Below, piece by piece: positions 34,547 to 46,815 of a stretch of 64,000 nucleotides of DNA. Location: contig CAJFCJ010000019.1 in NCBI GenBank assembly GCA_904063045.1, forward strand, positions 2,495,700 to 2,559,699. Reading direction: 5' to 3'. The notes beneath the pieces were generated by a model. The model was given only the letters and a program-made list of their open reading frames with translations, had not been told where the DNA came from and made no database searches. How positions within the stretch are numbered: the first letter of the stretch is position 1; the number at the start of each line of letters is the position of its first letter. Source of the DNA: Dimorphilus gyrociliatus. Taxonomy: Eukaryota > Annelida > Polychaeta > Dinophilidae. Made by a program: the position numbers and the translations under genes.

Positions 34547-37500
34547 CATCTATATACCTATCTATATATATTTTGTTAATTATTTTGGATATCTAACCAA
34601 TCACGCTTTGAAGCCCTAAAACTTTTTGCGTTGTTCCTAAGACTTAAACTTTTTCATTTATATAGAGTGAAGCTGATATCAGACTGCCCCGACCACTTAG
34701 TGATAACATTCGACGTATATCAACCCTTATTAGTGCTCCTAAAGGATTCGATAAAGATATTGACGAAGTTTTCAGCGATAGACCTCACAGGAAGAGGAAA
34801 ACAGGGCAGGATAACCTCACGCCCTTCTCCGCTAGTCAAAGATCTGCAGATTCAGTTTTTGATAGCACACAAGGTACCACACCGGCCACAAATTCACCTG
34901 ATTCAGATTTTGAATGTCGTATGGCTGACCTAGAAGAGGAACTCATGGACGTTAAACAAGCTCATAAAGAAGCTCTTGAACGAGAAAATTCATACAAGTT
35001 AACTTTACAAAGGCGAGACGCTGTTATTTTGGAGCAAGATGAAAAGATTGGAAAACTGCAAGAACAAGTTATAAAACTGGAGCAAAGAAATAGAACACCA
35101 ACGAATAAGAATGAAGAAATGAGAATTTTACGAAACCAGAACAATTTCCTAAACGCAGAGATAAAGAGATTGACGAGATTAAGAGTTAACGAAAGAGAAG
35201 CATCAGGCAGCAAAGATAGTCGTCTTTACGAATTAGAAAACGAGATTGAACAATGGAAGCGTGACTATGTACTTCTCTTGCAAAGCTGCATTACAGTACC
35301 GACTGGTGACATTAGCGACGGAGTCTCAGTCAATTTATATGGTGGTGATCTTCACAAAAACAGAGTAAAGCAATTACTTGCTGAAGCTCGTTCCCACAAT
35401 CCAAGCCTGCCGACTTTTGATAAGATGGCCTCAGCTGCCCTTCACGTTGATGGTTATGGATTTAAACACTCTCATTCGAATGAAGGTCTCCTTCTCCACT
35501 ACATCTGCACTCAACTACATCAGTTCTATTCAGCAACTGACCTTGAAGTGATGCACAGTGATTGGAAAGAGGTAATTGCTTCCGGTCCGGAAGCCTTGCG
35601 TCAAGGTACCTTCATCCTCAAACGTCTTGTTCGAAGTGGAGTACCGGCAGTTATGAGACCAGCCGTTTGGAAAGCTTTAATTAGATCCAAGGTAAGCAAT
35701 GAATTGGAGGAAAAAGGTCTACATTATTACGATAATCTCGTTTCGATATCTCGCGAAAACGAACAAGTTGCGAAACATCGAAAACAAATTGCTCTGGATC
35801 TTCTACGAACTATGCCTTCTAATGTTCACTTTGATTCACCCAATACTGACGGAATAGCCAAGTTACATGATGTCCTTATGGCCTTTTGTTTACACCGACC
35901 TGAAACTGGTTATTGCCAAGGAATGAATTTTATCGCGGCAACAGCTCTTCTCCTACTTGATCCACACGATGCCTTCTGGACCTTGGTTGCAATTACTGAA
36001 AAATGCTTTAGTGAAGATTACTTTGATTCTTCGCTCACTGGAGCTCAGGTTGATCAAGAGGTTTTAAAAGAGTTAATAGCTGAAAAATTGCCTCATCTAC
36101 ATAATCATCTTCGACGTCTCGACATCGACCTAACAACTATAACTCTTAATTGGTTCTTAGCCGTATTTATCGATGCTGTACCATTTGAATGTCAATTAAG
36201 AATTTGGGATTGCTTTCTTTGCGAAGGCCCAAAAGTTCTCTTTCGGTTCGCTGTTGCCCTTTTGAGTATGCATGGCGACGGCCTTTTGCAACGACAAGAT
36301 ACTATAAGCGTTATGAGATACTTAAAAGCTGTCGCAAAGTTAACATACGACGTTGATGGTCTCTTGCATACAGCCTTTAATAAATTGGCTCCTTTTCCAA
36401 GAAGAGCAGATATTACTGATAGGCAAAAGAGGCAAAGTAAGAAGCTAAAGGCTGAAATGCAAAGAGCTAGAGCTCAATGTGAGAAAGTCCTAAGAGTAGA
36501 GAGCTTTGAAGGAAAGGCATTGCCTCTAATATCTTGTCCCATCGACAATAAACAAGTTCTTATCTGTTTCGTAAAGGAAGATACGAGTATACTATACAGA
36601 GCTGATATTTCACTTTTGTTACTTCATCGACTCGATATCAAGATCGATGGTCGGGTGACATGCGCTTTATCGATTCAGACTGGTTGTATTGTATTGGCAA
36701 CAGTCTCTAAAAGATTTTATAAACTACATATTGATGGAGAAGATTGTAAAATAGTATGGAGCTGCAACCTACATGCAGTGATGCTTTGCATGGCAGTTCA
36801 CCTAGAAGATGATGACTGTTGTCGCCTGTTTACTGGAATGGCTGATGGTACTGTAGGGGTGATGGATAGATTAAACGAATCGGATGATGACTGTCTTTAT
36901 GTACCGATTTCAAGATGTGCTGTTTCAGCATTATGTGTGGCATCGGATCACTTATGGGTGGCATGCGGAGCAACAATACATATAGTACATTTAGAAACAC
37001 TGGATCCAATCGATAAAATAACGGTGGCATCTGATCTCCTCGACCAAGTTCTGTCCATGAGCTCGACACCTGCGGGTGTTTGGATGGTCGTTAGAGGTTC
37101 CAGCTTAATACAATTGTGGTCACCAACCAATTACACCTGCCTACTACAGTATGAAACTAGAGAAGGTAGTAATAGACTGGAAGAAGATGAAACTGCTTTA
37201 AATCCTACAAGAATAACAAGTATGTTGACGGGTCGTAATGGAATATGGCTTGGAACCGCTAATGGTCAAGTAATGGCCTTGGATTTAATATCTTCAGTCA
37301 TATTAACTCCTCCCATTAATAATGATTCGACTAGTTTGGATTTGGGTAGTGCTTCAGTGTCTCATCTATTGGAAATTCCTGCAGGCGATTTTCGTTCATC
37401 AACTTCTTCTTTAGCATCGACAACGTCGTTGAAAGACGTTACCTATGATCTCAAATTGATTTTTAGGTCCAAAGTTTCGGATAATGTCGTACGATGTATA

Positions 37501-37722
37501 GTTGCCCTATCTTCACCTTCGGATATAAAGGTAGTTACAGCGGCGGGCGACGTTGAAACAGATAAGAATGCTGTTTTTGTATGGGGTCGTAAATCGAACG
37601 AGGAGGATGATTGGTTACGAGAGAGTGTACAGCTAGCAAGTAAAGTTCCCGACATTAACTTCAGGTCACCATGTCTTCAAGTCCAATGCAACGATAAGGA
37701 ATCAAGCAATATGATACAGTAA
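33188..37722 (+). CDS. TBC1D2-like RabGAP with C-terminal propeller-like region
   Basis: Four exons (33188-33239, 33602-33782, 33884-34073, 34666-37722) give 1159 residues. Residues about 5-105 are a PH domain (SLAGYLTYKAPG, RRQWFILDEKNTVLTFYKS). A coiled coil covers about 227-335. The TBC domain (about 460-700) has both catalytic fingers: IALDLLR at about 516-522 (IxxDxxR) and YCQGMN at about 557, so it should be an active Rab GTPase-activating protein like TBC1D2/Armus, which acts on Rab7 at endosomes and junctions. After a short coiled coil, residues about 740-1150 hold blade-like units (LFTGMADGTVGVMD, GIWLGTANGQVMALD) resembling a beta-propeller. The large last exon is one unbroken ORF, so the fusion is real here. 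The microsatellite near 34480 lies in intron 3. Confidence 0.88.
34478..34550. repeat. TCTA tetranucleotide repeat
   Basis: About fifteen TCTA units with single-base interruptions (CAATC, TTTG) in the last intron of the TBC gene. Confidence 0.9.
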
Positions 37723-38003
37723 TTTACGTAACAGATATAACATAAATAAGCATATACATATATATATATATATATACATAAATGATATATATGTAATATA
37801 TGTCTATTTATTTATCTATCTGCTTTGAGTCCTACACTGATTTCTAAATGTTTTCCCTGCATTTACGTATTTGAAAATTATTGCATTTACTATATTTTAG
37901 CTCATTTCTTCTTCATAGTTCAACTTTGTGCCATTCTTTTATGCAAAGAACAAAATATAAATAATTTTATCCTAATTTTTTATTTTATTTAATGAAAAAC
38001 ATT

Positions 38004-38525
38004 TTAAGCTTGAAGCTTCGACTTAGCATTAAAAGCCAAATACCAAACAACAATACCTAATAAGGCAACAACAAATTCAGTTTGTACGATAAAAGATCTG
38101 GATGCTCCAGAGTGGGAAATTTTCACTTCGAACAAACTTGCAATTCCTGAAGTATCTTCATTTAATCGTTGAGCCTTTCTTAGTTCGCCGAATCCATCAT
38201 CATCGAAAATTCGTACGCTGTACTGTCCAGAGGGGAGCTTCTTATGTTCGTCGCTAAAGCTTACTTGATATTTGCCTCTTGAGCCTTCTACTCTTGTTGC
38301 CGGTACGGAAAAACCATTTAGATCGGCATATAAGTTGAGGTTTTCAACGTTATTCTTGCAAGTTAGCCCAAACTCAACTACAAAGACGGTTTGTGAAGAC
38401 AAAATACTCTCTGACGTGCTGTATACTTTTGACTGGACTTTTGGTGATAAACATTTATCACCCCATGCCAAAGAAGCAGAGAAAAAGAGAAAAACAGCTA
38501 AATTTAACAACGATTTACCAACCAT
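38004..38525 (-). CDS. SSR4: Translocon-associated protein subunit delta
   Basis: A single-exon ORF of 173 residues, the same length as the vertebrate protein. It has a signal peptide (VGKSLLNLAVFLFFSASLAWG), a lumenal beta-sandwich with two cysteines (CLSP and LTCK), and one C-terminal membrane span (VVALLGIVVWYLAF) with a short basic tail. The frame is open upstream, but the ATG at 38525 directly precedes the signal peptide and is the family start. TRAP-delta belongs to the TRAP complex at the Sec61 translocon of the ER. It is divergent from Miro. Confidence 0.95.
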   Translation of the reverse strand: MVGKSLLNLAVFLFFSASLAWGDKCLSPKVQSKVYSTSESILSSQTVFVVEFGLTCKNNVENLNLYADLNGFSVPATRVEGSRGKYQVSFSDEHKKLPSGQYSVRIFDDDGFGELRKAQRLNEDTSGIASLFEVKISHSGASRSFIVQTEFVVALLGIVVWYLAFNAKSKLQA

Positions 38526-38857
38526 TCTATCAACCGGAAGTGACACGTGTGGAATTGTGGAAGTTTTGGTAGCCTTGACATTTAGGTAACAGTTTGCAAA
38601 TCGTAAATGATACAATTTTACGACAAATATCCAACTTGAACTTGAATCTCGAAAACATACAGAACCAGTTTTCGATAAATTAATTGTTACATCCAAAAAA
38701 TGCTGTTTTCATTTTATTTTTACGACCGAATTATATAACAAGCAATTTATTATAATATTTGGAAGCATTTAAAACTTTCGATACTCTGTCAAGCTTTTTT
38801 AGAATCGAGAAAATCAAGAACCGGTACGTTGTCCTTGAAAGGTCTGTAACGAACATT
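38526..38857. promoter_or_regulatory. Divergent promoter region SSR4 / Miro
   Basis: The 332-bp region separates two start codons. It contains no recognisable TATA box at a useful distance. Frames open into it from both genes, but the conserved starts lie inside. Confidence 0.45.
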
Positions 38858-40735
38858 ATGAAAAAGTCAGTTCGAATTTTGCTGGTTGGAGATAGAGGGG
38901 TTGGAAAAACGTCTTTAATTTTAACCCTTCTTTCGGATGTTTTCCCTGAGCAAGATATTCCGCTAAGATCGGCAGAAGTAACTATTCCCGGTGATGTAAA
39001 TCCTTTAGGTGTTCCTACTCACATCGTTGATTATAACGCCGAAGAACAAGATGAAAACTGTTTGTTCGAAGAACTTATTGCCGCTGATGTTGTGTGCATT
39101 GTCTACGACGTAATGGATTTGAATACTGTGCGAAATATATCGGATTATTGGATGCCTACAGTCCGTCAAGCAGTTCAAGAAGAAAGAAACCACGAATCAG
39201 ATGATTATTCTTTAAGAAGACCGATTGTTCTTGTCGGAAACAAAGCTGACGATTTGATCGAATCAAACGTCGAAACTATGTCAGACATTATGAATACATG
39301 GTCAGAAATTGAGAGCTGCATAGAATGTTCGGCTAGAGCTATGAAGAATATTACGGAGGTTTTCTATTATGCTCAGAAAGCGGTATTGCATCCAACAGCC
39401 CCCCTTTATATTCCAGAAAGGAGGTGTTTATCGGATAGAGCAAAGCAAGCTCTCTCTAGAATTTTTCGTATCTGCGATGAAGATAATGATGGTCTTTTAA
39501 TGCACTCAGATTTAAATCTTTTCCAAAAACGATGTTTTGGAGTCCCCCTTCCTAATAGATCCCTTAATGATGTGCTCTCAATAGTTAAAAGGCACATAAA
39601 TGATGGTGTAATTGGTAACGGTTTAACTTTAGCTGGTTTTTTATTCCTGCATAGTCTCTTTATACAAAGAGGTAGACATGAAACAACATGGACTGTTTTA
39701 AGAAAATTTGGCTACGATGATCAGGTGGAAATTAATAAAGAATACACCCATCCTTCTCTTCCAGCCACTCGTTCAAAAGCAGAATTAACTGCCACCGCAG
39801 TACATTTTCTACTCGAGTTAGTAAACAAGTATGATGCAGATGGAGATGGATGTCTTTCACCAACAGAGTTGCATGCTTTCACTTCCACTACGTGCAATCT
39901 TCCTCCTCCGTGGAATTCAGAAGTGGCTGTTGATATGAATGCTCAAGGGTGGATTTCGACTAGAGGTATTTTAGCTCATGTAGCTTTAGCTTTAAGAGAA
40001 GATGCAACTCGTACTCTAGAATGGCTAGCCTATATGGGATTCCCTTACTTAGAGGACAGCTGCTTATTAGATGCTGTTCATTGGCCCTCCACTAAAAGAA
40101 CAACTTTTGTTTGCGATGTGGCCGGACCTCGGGGAGTAGGAAAAACCTGTTTCATTCAAGCGTTACTTGGTCGAACCTTAAACTATACCATTGCTTCTAA
40201 TATACCGGCTCAGAAAAAACCGTCTGTAGCAATCACAAGCGTCAATGTCTCCGGAACGAACGATAACATCTGGTTAATACTTAAGGAAGTCGGAGAAGAA
40301 CGACCAACCGCACAAAAGGCTGATGCAGTCGCAATACTTTACGACGTAACAAATGCTCGCTCATTTGAACAATGTGCTCGTTTGTATGATGACTACGCAA
40401 GTGTAGGAGTTCCAACATTAATTATCGCTGCAAAATCCGATCAAAACCATGTACTCCAAGATAGTGCACAACAACCCCTAGATTTTTGTGTTAGCAGACG
40501 CCTTCCTCCACCAGCTCCCTTCACATGCGTCCAAACAATTACTTCGCATACATACAATAAAGTAGCTGCAGTGTGCGTTGGATGCCTAACCGAAATTTCC
40601 ACGTCTCCGCCTCCAGGAAACGCAGCCGCTCTTTTAACCGGAGTTGCTGTGGGAGTAAGCGCTGCGGCAATCATTGGTTTAGTGCTTCATAAAGTTTGGC
40701 AAAGTCCTAAGCCAAGAACGCTCGCTAGGTTTTAA
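38858..40735 (+). CDS. RHOT1: Mitochondrial Rho GTPase (Miro)
   Basis: A single-exon ORF of 625 residues, starting MKKSVRILLVGD like other Miro proteins. The N-terminal GTPase has GDRGVGKTS (P-loop), VGNKADD (G4) and ECSAR (G5). The first EF-hand is DEDNDGLLMHSD (about 207-218), followed by LTLAGFLFLHSLFIQRGRHE. The second EF-hand is DADGDGCLSPTE (about 325-336). The C-terminal GTPase has GPRGVGKTCF near 423 and IAAKSDQN near 527. A tail anchor lies at about 590-612 (TGVAVGVSAAAIIGLVL). Miro sits in the outer mitochondrial membrane and links mitochondria to kinesin and dynein through Milton/TRAK in a Ca2+-dependent way. Absence of introns is unusual beside its intron-rich neighbours. Confidence 0.96.
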   Translation: MKKSVRILLVGDRGVGKTSLILTLLSDVFPEQDIPLRSAEVTIPGDVNPLGVPTHIVDYNAEEQDENCLFEELIAADVVCIVYDVMDLNTVRNISDYWMPTVRQAVQEERNHESDDYSLRRPIVLVGNKADDLIESNVETMSDIMNTWSEIESCIECSARAMKNITEVFYYAQKAVLHPTAPLYIPERRCLSDRAKQALSRIFRICDEDNDGLLMHSDLNLFQKRCFGVPLPNRSLNDVLSIVKRHINDGVIGNGLTLAGFLFLHSLFIQRGRHETTWTVLRKFGYDDQVEINKEYTHPSLPATRSKAELTATAVHFLLELVNKYDADGDGCLSPTELHAFTSTTCNLPPPWNSEVAVDMNAQGWISTRGILAHVALALREDATRTLEWLAYMGFPYLEDSCLLDAVHWPSTKRTTFVCDVAGPRGVGKTCFIQALLGRTLNYTIASNIPAQKKPSVAITSVNVSGTNDNIWLILKEVGEERPTAQKADAVAILYDVTNARSFEQCARLYDDYASVGVPTLIIAAKSDQNHVLQDSAQQPLDFCVSRRLPPPAPFTCVQTITSHTYNKVAAVCVGCLTEISTSPPPGNAAALLTGVAVGVSAAAIIGLVLHKVWQSPKPRTLARF

Positions 40736-40954
40736 CTGCTTCATTTTCCCTTGTTCGTAGTCCTACTATTCAGTACATATTAAATACAACGTCAATAAAA
40801 GAAAACAGTATTGTGAAGTATGAAATTTACCTTAGAAGTAACACGAATTTTTGCCCCATGTTGCATATTTCGTTTATAAATATTTTGTCGATTCGTTACG
40901 TTAATACCTTTTATCTTTTTCTAAACAATATCAAATATTGTTTTATTCAATAAA

Positions 40955-41521
40955 ATGACTACTATTCTTCATTCAGGAATATTAGAGAAGAAGCGGTGGC
41001 TCGGTATATGGAAGAAATTCCATTGTCAATTAAACGAGAGTTCTTTAATTATGTACTCCTTAGGAAAGACAACGAAGAAGTGTTGCGAAATATTCATCAG
41101 CAATATTCAAAGCGTTCGTCAAGATATAGTTAATATTAAGCAAATAGAGATTATTGTAAATGATAAAAGAAATTGCGTACTTCGCAGTGAATCGATAGAA
41201 AATTCCGAGATATGGGTTAGAGAGATTAGGAAAGCGATATTAAGTCAAAATCAAAGAAGTATTGATATGTTAGCGAATCCGCAAGTTTGCGTTTCTCCCG
41301 TTGTTGAACAAGACGATAGCGATGATTATATTCCAAACGAAGAGTGTTCGAAACAAAATAACAACAACAACAACAACTTAGAAACAAATTCTGGTTCAGA
41401 TTATGCAAACGATTCGTCTATTATACTGATACTCCCTCATACGATAGCTTATCGATCTAGGAAGATAAACGAATTAAAAAGGTATTATTTACTAGTTGAA
41501 ACAATGTTGTTACATTGTTAA
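40955..41521 (+). CDS. PH-domain protein, unknown function
   Basis: An intronless ORF of 188 residues. Residues about 5-95 read as a pleckstrin homology domain: HSGILEKKRWLGIWKKFHCQ, a middle of beta-strands, and the closing Trp helix ENSEIWVREIRKAIL. The rest is low-complexity with an Asn run, an acidic DDSDDYIPNEE stretch and a short basic end. PH domains bind phosphoinositides or protein partners. A GTATTA donor-like site near the end could lead to an unseen 3' exon. No catalytic domain follows. Confidence 0.65.
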   Translation: MTTILHSGILEKKRWLGIWKKFHCQLNESSLIMYSLGKTTKKCCEIFISNIQSVRQDIVNIKQIEIIVNDKRNCVLRSESIENSEIWVREIRKAILSQNQRSIDMLANPQVCVSPVVEQDDSDDYIPNEECSKQNNNNNNNLETNSGSDYANDSSIILILPHTIAYRSRKINELKRYYLLVETMLLHC

Positions 41522-42275
41522 ACAAACTAATATCAAATTATATTTATATATATATATATATATATATATCTATATATAGATGGCTTTCGTTAAGTTCTTC
41601 CACTCAAACTATTCCCGATTTGAAAGCAACAAAGAATGGAATGAAAAAATTAAAAGACTACCTTGAAAATTATTAGTACTATAATTTGACCTAATTTTTT
41701 AAAAATCGTTTTAAAGTGAACAAACTTTTGATTTTAAATATAAAAATTTTAATCCTATTTTCCCGCCTTTATCTCCTTAGCAACGTAAACATTCGAGTCC
41801 TTTAACCGCTTTATCGTCCCGCTAGACTGCTAAGTCTAGATAGAAGCAGTACCACTAAAGGTCAAGTATTTCTTAAGAAAGAGGAAGAAAATAGCATTAA
41901 TGACTATCTGAAGTAAATTGTAAATCGTTCTGAATATAGATAACTCTGAAACACCGTTAGTTACTGTTTGGAAAATCTAAATTTTCGAGAACTACTTTTA
42001 AAATGGCGTAAGGTTTGGCCGCGGGAAGTGGTGAATAATTGATTAACAAAGTTGTATCATTCATCGATGCTCCAATAAAACGATTATCAGACGCATGAAA
42101 TTTAATTATTACATTGGATCTTAATCATTGTATTATTATTGTTGGTGATATTTTTTGTTGAAAAATAATAACCTTTCACAGCTCTGATACGATGAGCGTT
42201 CGCAGCAGTGTTGAAGTGTTGTCGATCGATTAATTAATTTGTTTTTTGCTGATATTGAATATATAACGTTATAGA
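41522..42275. promoter_or_regulatory. KIF19 upstream region
   Basis: This 754-bp region holds a TA repeat (about 41544-41578) and, at 41771-41784, ATCTCCTTAGCAAC, which has an intact right half of an RFX X-box but only a partial left half. No ORF is seen. Confidence 0.4.
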
Positions 42276-45200
42276 ATGGCAACCAAACTTAGTGAAAGCG
42301 ATGCGATTCGAATTCAGGACCAGAATCTTGTAGTAAGTTTTTAAATTAAACTTTTTTAACTATTTGAAAATTAATATAAGAGAAATGAAAGCAGTCCTAT
42401 TTCTATATATATATATATATATATATAGGTATACAAAATAAATGAATTTAATATTTGCTTAAAAGCGTAAAGAAGGAGAGAAAATTTTGTTGTCGAATGT
42501 TGATCTTCGCTTAACTAAATATTTGTTGAAAGAAATTTTTCGTCAAGTACAAATCGCACATCAGTCAATCTTTAAGTTGATAATTTGTTTAAATACAGTT
42601 AAAAGTTTGTGTTGTATCACGTGACGTCATAAACTTGTAGCCAATAAGCTCAATAATCACAACACTCATTCAATGAAAGATTGCGGATATAAGCGGGTCG
42701 TTCAAAATATTATTATGAATAATAATAAATTCGATTTAATGGAAGTTATATAAAGCTGGTATGAGATTAGAGAAGAATAGCGTATTGGTAAAAAAATAAA
42801 GAGATACTCCTCTTGTTTTCATACTCAAATAAAAGAACTAACTGCTATATAATCTATAATTCATATAATGCGTTCGAAATTTTCCCTACTAATTGTTAAT
42901 TATCTTCTTCAGGTAGCCTTAAGAATTCGGCCGATAAGTGAGGAAGAAATTTGTGTTGGAGCAACTCCAATAGCTCATTGCGTTGACAAAAACGTAAGTA
43001 ATAAATCACATTCTCCTATTTTTTTCTTTTCTATACCTGTAGACTTTTTGTTGAATTAACGAATGGAACATGTTTATAATGGTGAAAAAGAGTTATTGAC
43101 TGGAAAAAGTTATGCAATATAGGTGTGAACTATAAATTAATACTAGGTATCTTTCTGTAATTGTATATATAGCATATATGCTATCTAAAAAATATAGGCA
43201 AATATACATTAGCTTTACTCTATCTAATCCTTGACAGATGCCATATTCTGTATTATTCGATTTTTCTATTTAAGATTACTGAAGCGATTTAGTATCGCAC
43301 ACGACTATTCCATCATTTTTAATATATGTTACCTTCAGGGATGAAGAAACCTTCTTTCAACTGTTTATTATCTATGTTTTTCCTTCCCCTGCCCTCTCTC
43401 TCTCTCTCTCTCTCTCCTTTCTTGTTTCTAAAGACATATGCGTGCAAATTATTGTTGCGTTTAATTATGTATTTATTGAGCTTTAAAAAGCTCTTTTGTT
43501 ACGATAATCGACAAATTTGCATAGGGCTTCGAATCATATTCGGATGCTAAACTATTAAAAACCATTATCAATACAGATGGTCGTTCTTATGGATCCTTTG
43601 GAAGATCCTGACGATATTCTTCGAGCTAATAGGTCACGAGAGAAGCAATATGTTTTTGATTTGGGCTTTGATGGAAACGCTACACAGGAAGAAGTGTATG
43701 TTAGCACCTGCAGATTATTAATTCCAAATGTGATTAAAGGCTTTAATGCATCGGTTTTTGCTTACGGCGCCACAGGTAAGGAGAATAAAACTCTTTAATC
43801 CTAATTTTTTTACAATTATTATGTATTAAAGGCGCCGGTAAGACCCACACAATGCTTGGCACTGATCGAGAGCCTGGAATAATGGCCAGAGCACTAAACG
43901 ACTTGTTCCTAGAAATGGATAGAACAAAAGAGGATATGTCCTACAAGGTGACCATGTCGTATCTTGAGATTTATAACGAAATGATTCGAGATCTCTTAAA
44001 TCCGGGAAGCGGTTTCTTGGAGTTACGAGAAGACGCAAAAGGCGTTCAAGTAGCAGGGTTATCGGAAGTATCCGCACGCTCAACGAGAGAGGTCATGGAT
44101 ATGCTCATGAAAGGCAATAAAGAAAGAACCCAGGAACCAACCGCAGCAAATAAAACATCATCCAGATCCCATGCAGTTCTTCAGGTTACAGTTAGGCAAA
44201 GAGACAGGGTTAGAGACATTCTACAGGAGGTTCGCGTCGGCAAACTCTTTCTTATCGATTTAGCCGGTTCGGAAAGAGCCGCAAATACTCAAAATACTGG
44301 TAAAAGAATGATAGAAGGTGCTCATATAAATAGATCTTTATTGGCTTTGGGAAACGTAATTAACACGTTAAGTAAGTTGCAATTATAATTTAATTGAAAT
44401 TTAAAAAAAGAAACACTCATTTTTTCATTTTCTTAACAAATCTCTTTTTTATTCTTTTCTCCTACTTTCTTTTAACTACAGGCGACAAGAATAGTTCGAG
44501 ATACGTCAATTATAGAGATAGCAAATTGACTCGCCTCCTCAAAGATTCGCTTGGTGGCAATTGTAAAACGGTAATGATAGCTCATATAAGTCCTGCAAGT
44601 GTACATTTTGAAGAATCTAGAAATACCTTGGCCTACGCTGATAGGGCTAAACACATTAAGACAAAGGTGAAAAAAACAGTAATGGAAGTGTCTCATCATA
44701 TAGCGCAGTATAATAATATTATAACTGAGCTGAGAGAAGAAGTTGAACGATTGCGTGAGAAGCTCGATCAGCAAGGTGCAGTTAAACGAAATAGTTCCGC
44801 CCTAAAGGCTATTAAAAGTAAAAAGGTGATTAACTAGTGGCTTTTTAGCTTTAACGAAACTCATTTCAGGTGAAGTTATGCAACCCCAAGAAGAAGCCGA
44901 ACTGGAGAGAATGAAGGAGAAATTAGTTAATAATTTCCGTGAACAAATGGACTTGAGGAGACAACTAATGGATCTCAATAACTCTGCTATGGAAATTCAC
45001 CTAGAAACAGTTCGAAATCAGTTGATAGTCGATGAGTAAGAAAACTGCTATATATATATAGTATTCGTATATTAATTACTTGCTAATTATCCATGCGTAT
45101 TGTATAGGCACGAAAGGCAAAAAACTTATAGGGCTAGTAAGAGGGCAGCTGAAATGGATGATGAAAGCATTAAAGATGCCGACGTTGAAAAGGACATGAT

Positions 45201-46623
45201 TGAAAGTGAAGAAGTTAAAATAGCTCGAAATGAATTAGTCACTTTAGATGCTGATAAAGTCAAAGTAGAGAGGGATAGGCAAACGTTAGAAAAATATCTA
45301 AAAACTGCAAGAGGTAAAACGTCTAGTTTACTTCCGACATCCTCCTCCCCGTCTCCGCAACACCGTGAAGTTTTAGCTCTTATGTGCAGGGTTCACGAAC
45401 TAGAAATAGAGCAACTTGAAACTCAATCAGCATGTATTCTAGCTGAATTTGAAATACGAAGAAGAGATTTAGGCCTTCAGAAATATGAACAATATAGATC
45501 GATAGCTGATCTCCTTATTAGACAACAAAGAGATTTATTAACCAAAAATAATATTGAAATTCCACGATACCTTGACGATTTATATGAAAATTATACAACG
45601 TATGCCGAGACTAGCCTCGTACCCGAACTACCTCGCATTTCCGGACAGAGGCCTCCAGTGGTAAATAATAATTTTAAATCTGGTGTTGATTCTTTAACCG
45701 ACATTGAAAAACATTCAAGTCGCGATGATAATAATTTACCATCAATCACGGAACAGGGCGTTTCTCGTCGGCGACTTTATAGAACGAAATCTATGCTGAC
45801 TTTACCGAAACCTGGTGAAGAAAATGAGGAAAAGGTTTTCAGCCACTCTCCGAAAACTCGTCATATCAAAGAAGCACAGCTGCGTTCACTTCACGGTACT
45901 AATGCTGCAAAATCGACCCCAGCAATTAATCGTGCAGTAGCACATAATCAACAAGTTGAGAAAGTTATAGTGCTTAGTAGAAGTAATACTAGTACGCCTA
46001 CAGCTATTGCTAAAGAACAAGCGTTTAAAGACAAGCAATTAATATCTTTAAATACGCGTTCAATAGCTGCCAGAGCGGCAAGAAAGAAAACGAGAAATTT
46101 AGAACCAATTAACGACCAGTATCTTTCGCCCTCCCGTCTGGCAAAACACGATAGAACATACCCACCCCAGCCACTTCCTTCACATGGGGACGATACCTCA
46201 TTAGGAAGAGGCCGGAATGGCAGGACAAGGCGTGGGGGATATCCACCGGTAATTATTAAACCATATTAGTCTATCAATCCTTAATTACTGTGGTACATGG
46301 AAAATTTATTTAATCTTTTCTTTATTTAGTTTATTAGGCACACAAATAGAAAACTAAACGAATCGACCATACCAAAGAAAGTCAAAGTTGCAAGACCTGG
46401 CGATAGAAGACGTCCAAAAAATCATATACACGAAGATGAATTAGATTCATTAACTCCTATGCAAAATATGGAAAAGAAGCGATTCACTCATAAAGTTGCT
46501 TCAAGCGACGCTTCAACGGTAAGCACACCTCAGACCAACAACAGTCGGTTGAGAAAGAATAATGGTACAATACCAAATTATGGAAAAGGTGATATATCTG
46601 TTGCTGGTCATGGAATTCGCTGA
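42276..46623 (+). CDS. KIF19: Kinesin-8 family motor KIF19
   Basis: Eight exons: 42276-42332, 42913-42993, 43577-43775, 43832-44371, 44482-44817, 44870-45035, 45108-46248, 46330-46623. They close in frame at 937 residues. The motor domain shows [29 protein letters not shown], the P-loop [22 protein letters not shown] (switch I), [10 protein letters not shown] (switch II) and the [20 protein letters not shown] and [18 protein letters not shown] kinesin signatures. After the neck come coiled coils and [19 protein letters not shown], also seen in vertebrate KIF19. The C-terminus is basic and disordered. KIF19 is known to move to the tips of motile cilia and depolymerise microtubules to control cilium length. 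The small GTAAGT-type introns and the ciliary FOXJ1 gene 8 kb away are notable context. Confidence 0.95.
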
Positions 46624-46743
46624 TTTTTACTTTTAATTGTATTCTCTTTTAATATTTATTAAACTGGCTTCCAATGTCTATGTTATAAATATTCGTCCAA
46701 TTTGTCCTCTTTTTGTTTTGGTAAAATAAATTATTGCTTTGCT

Positions 46744-46757
46744 GTAACCTTGGCAAC
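46744..46757. promoter_or_regulatory. RFX X-box
   Basis: GTAACCTTGGCAAC matches the X-box consensus GTNRCC(N0-3)RGYAAC at every fixed position. It lies 59 bp upstream of the Ly6-like start codon and 121 bp after the KIF19 stop. RFX factors act with FOXJ1 on ciliary genes in animals. Function here is inferred from the motif and position. Confidence 0.6.
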
Positions 46758-46815
46758 CTGAGGATCAATAGTAGTGTAAATAATTTGAGCGGCGTCCATT
46801 TTATCCTATATCTCG

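Noticed and set aside
38526-38696. N-terminal extension of SSR4
   Set aside because: It would bury the signal peptide; the ATG at 38525 gives the family length.
38759-38857. N-terminal extension of Miro
   Set aside because: No family similarity; the conserved MKKSVRILLVGD start lies at 38858.
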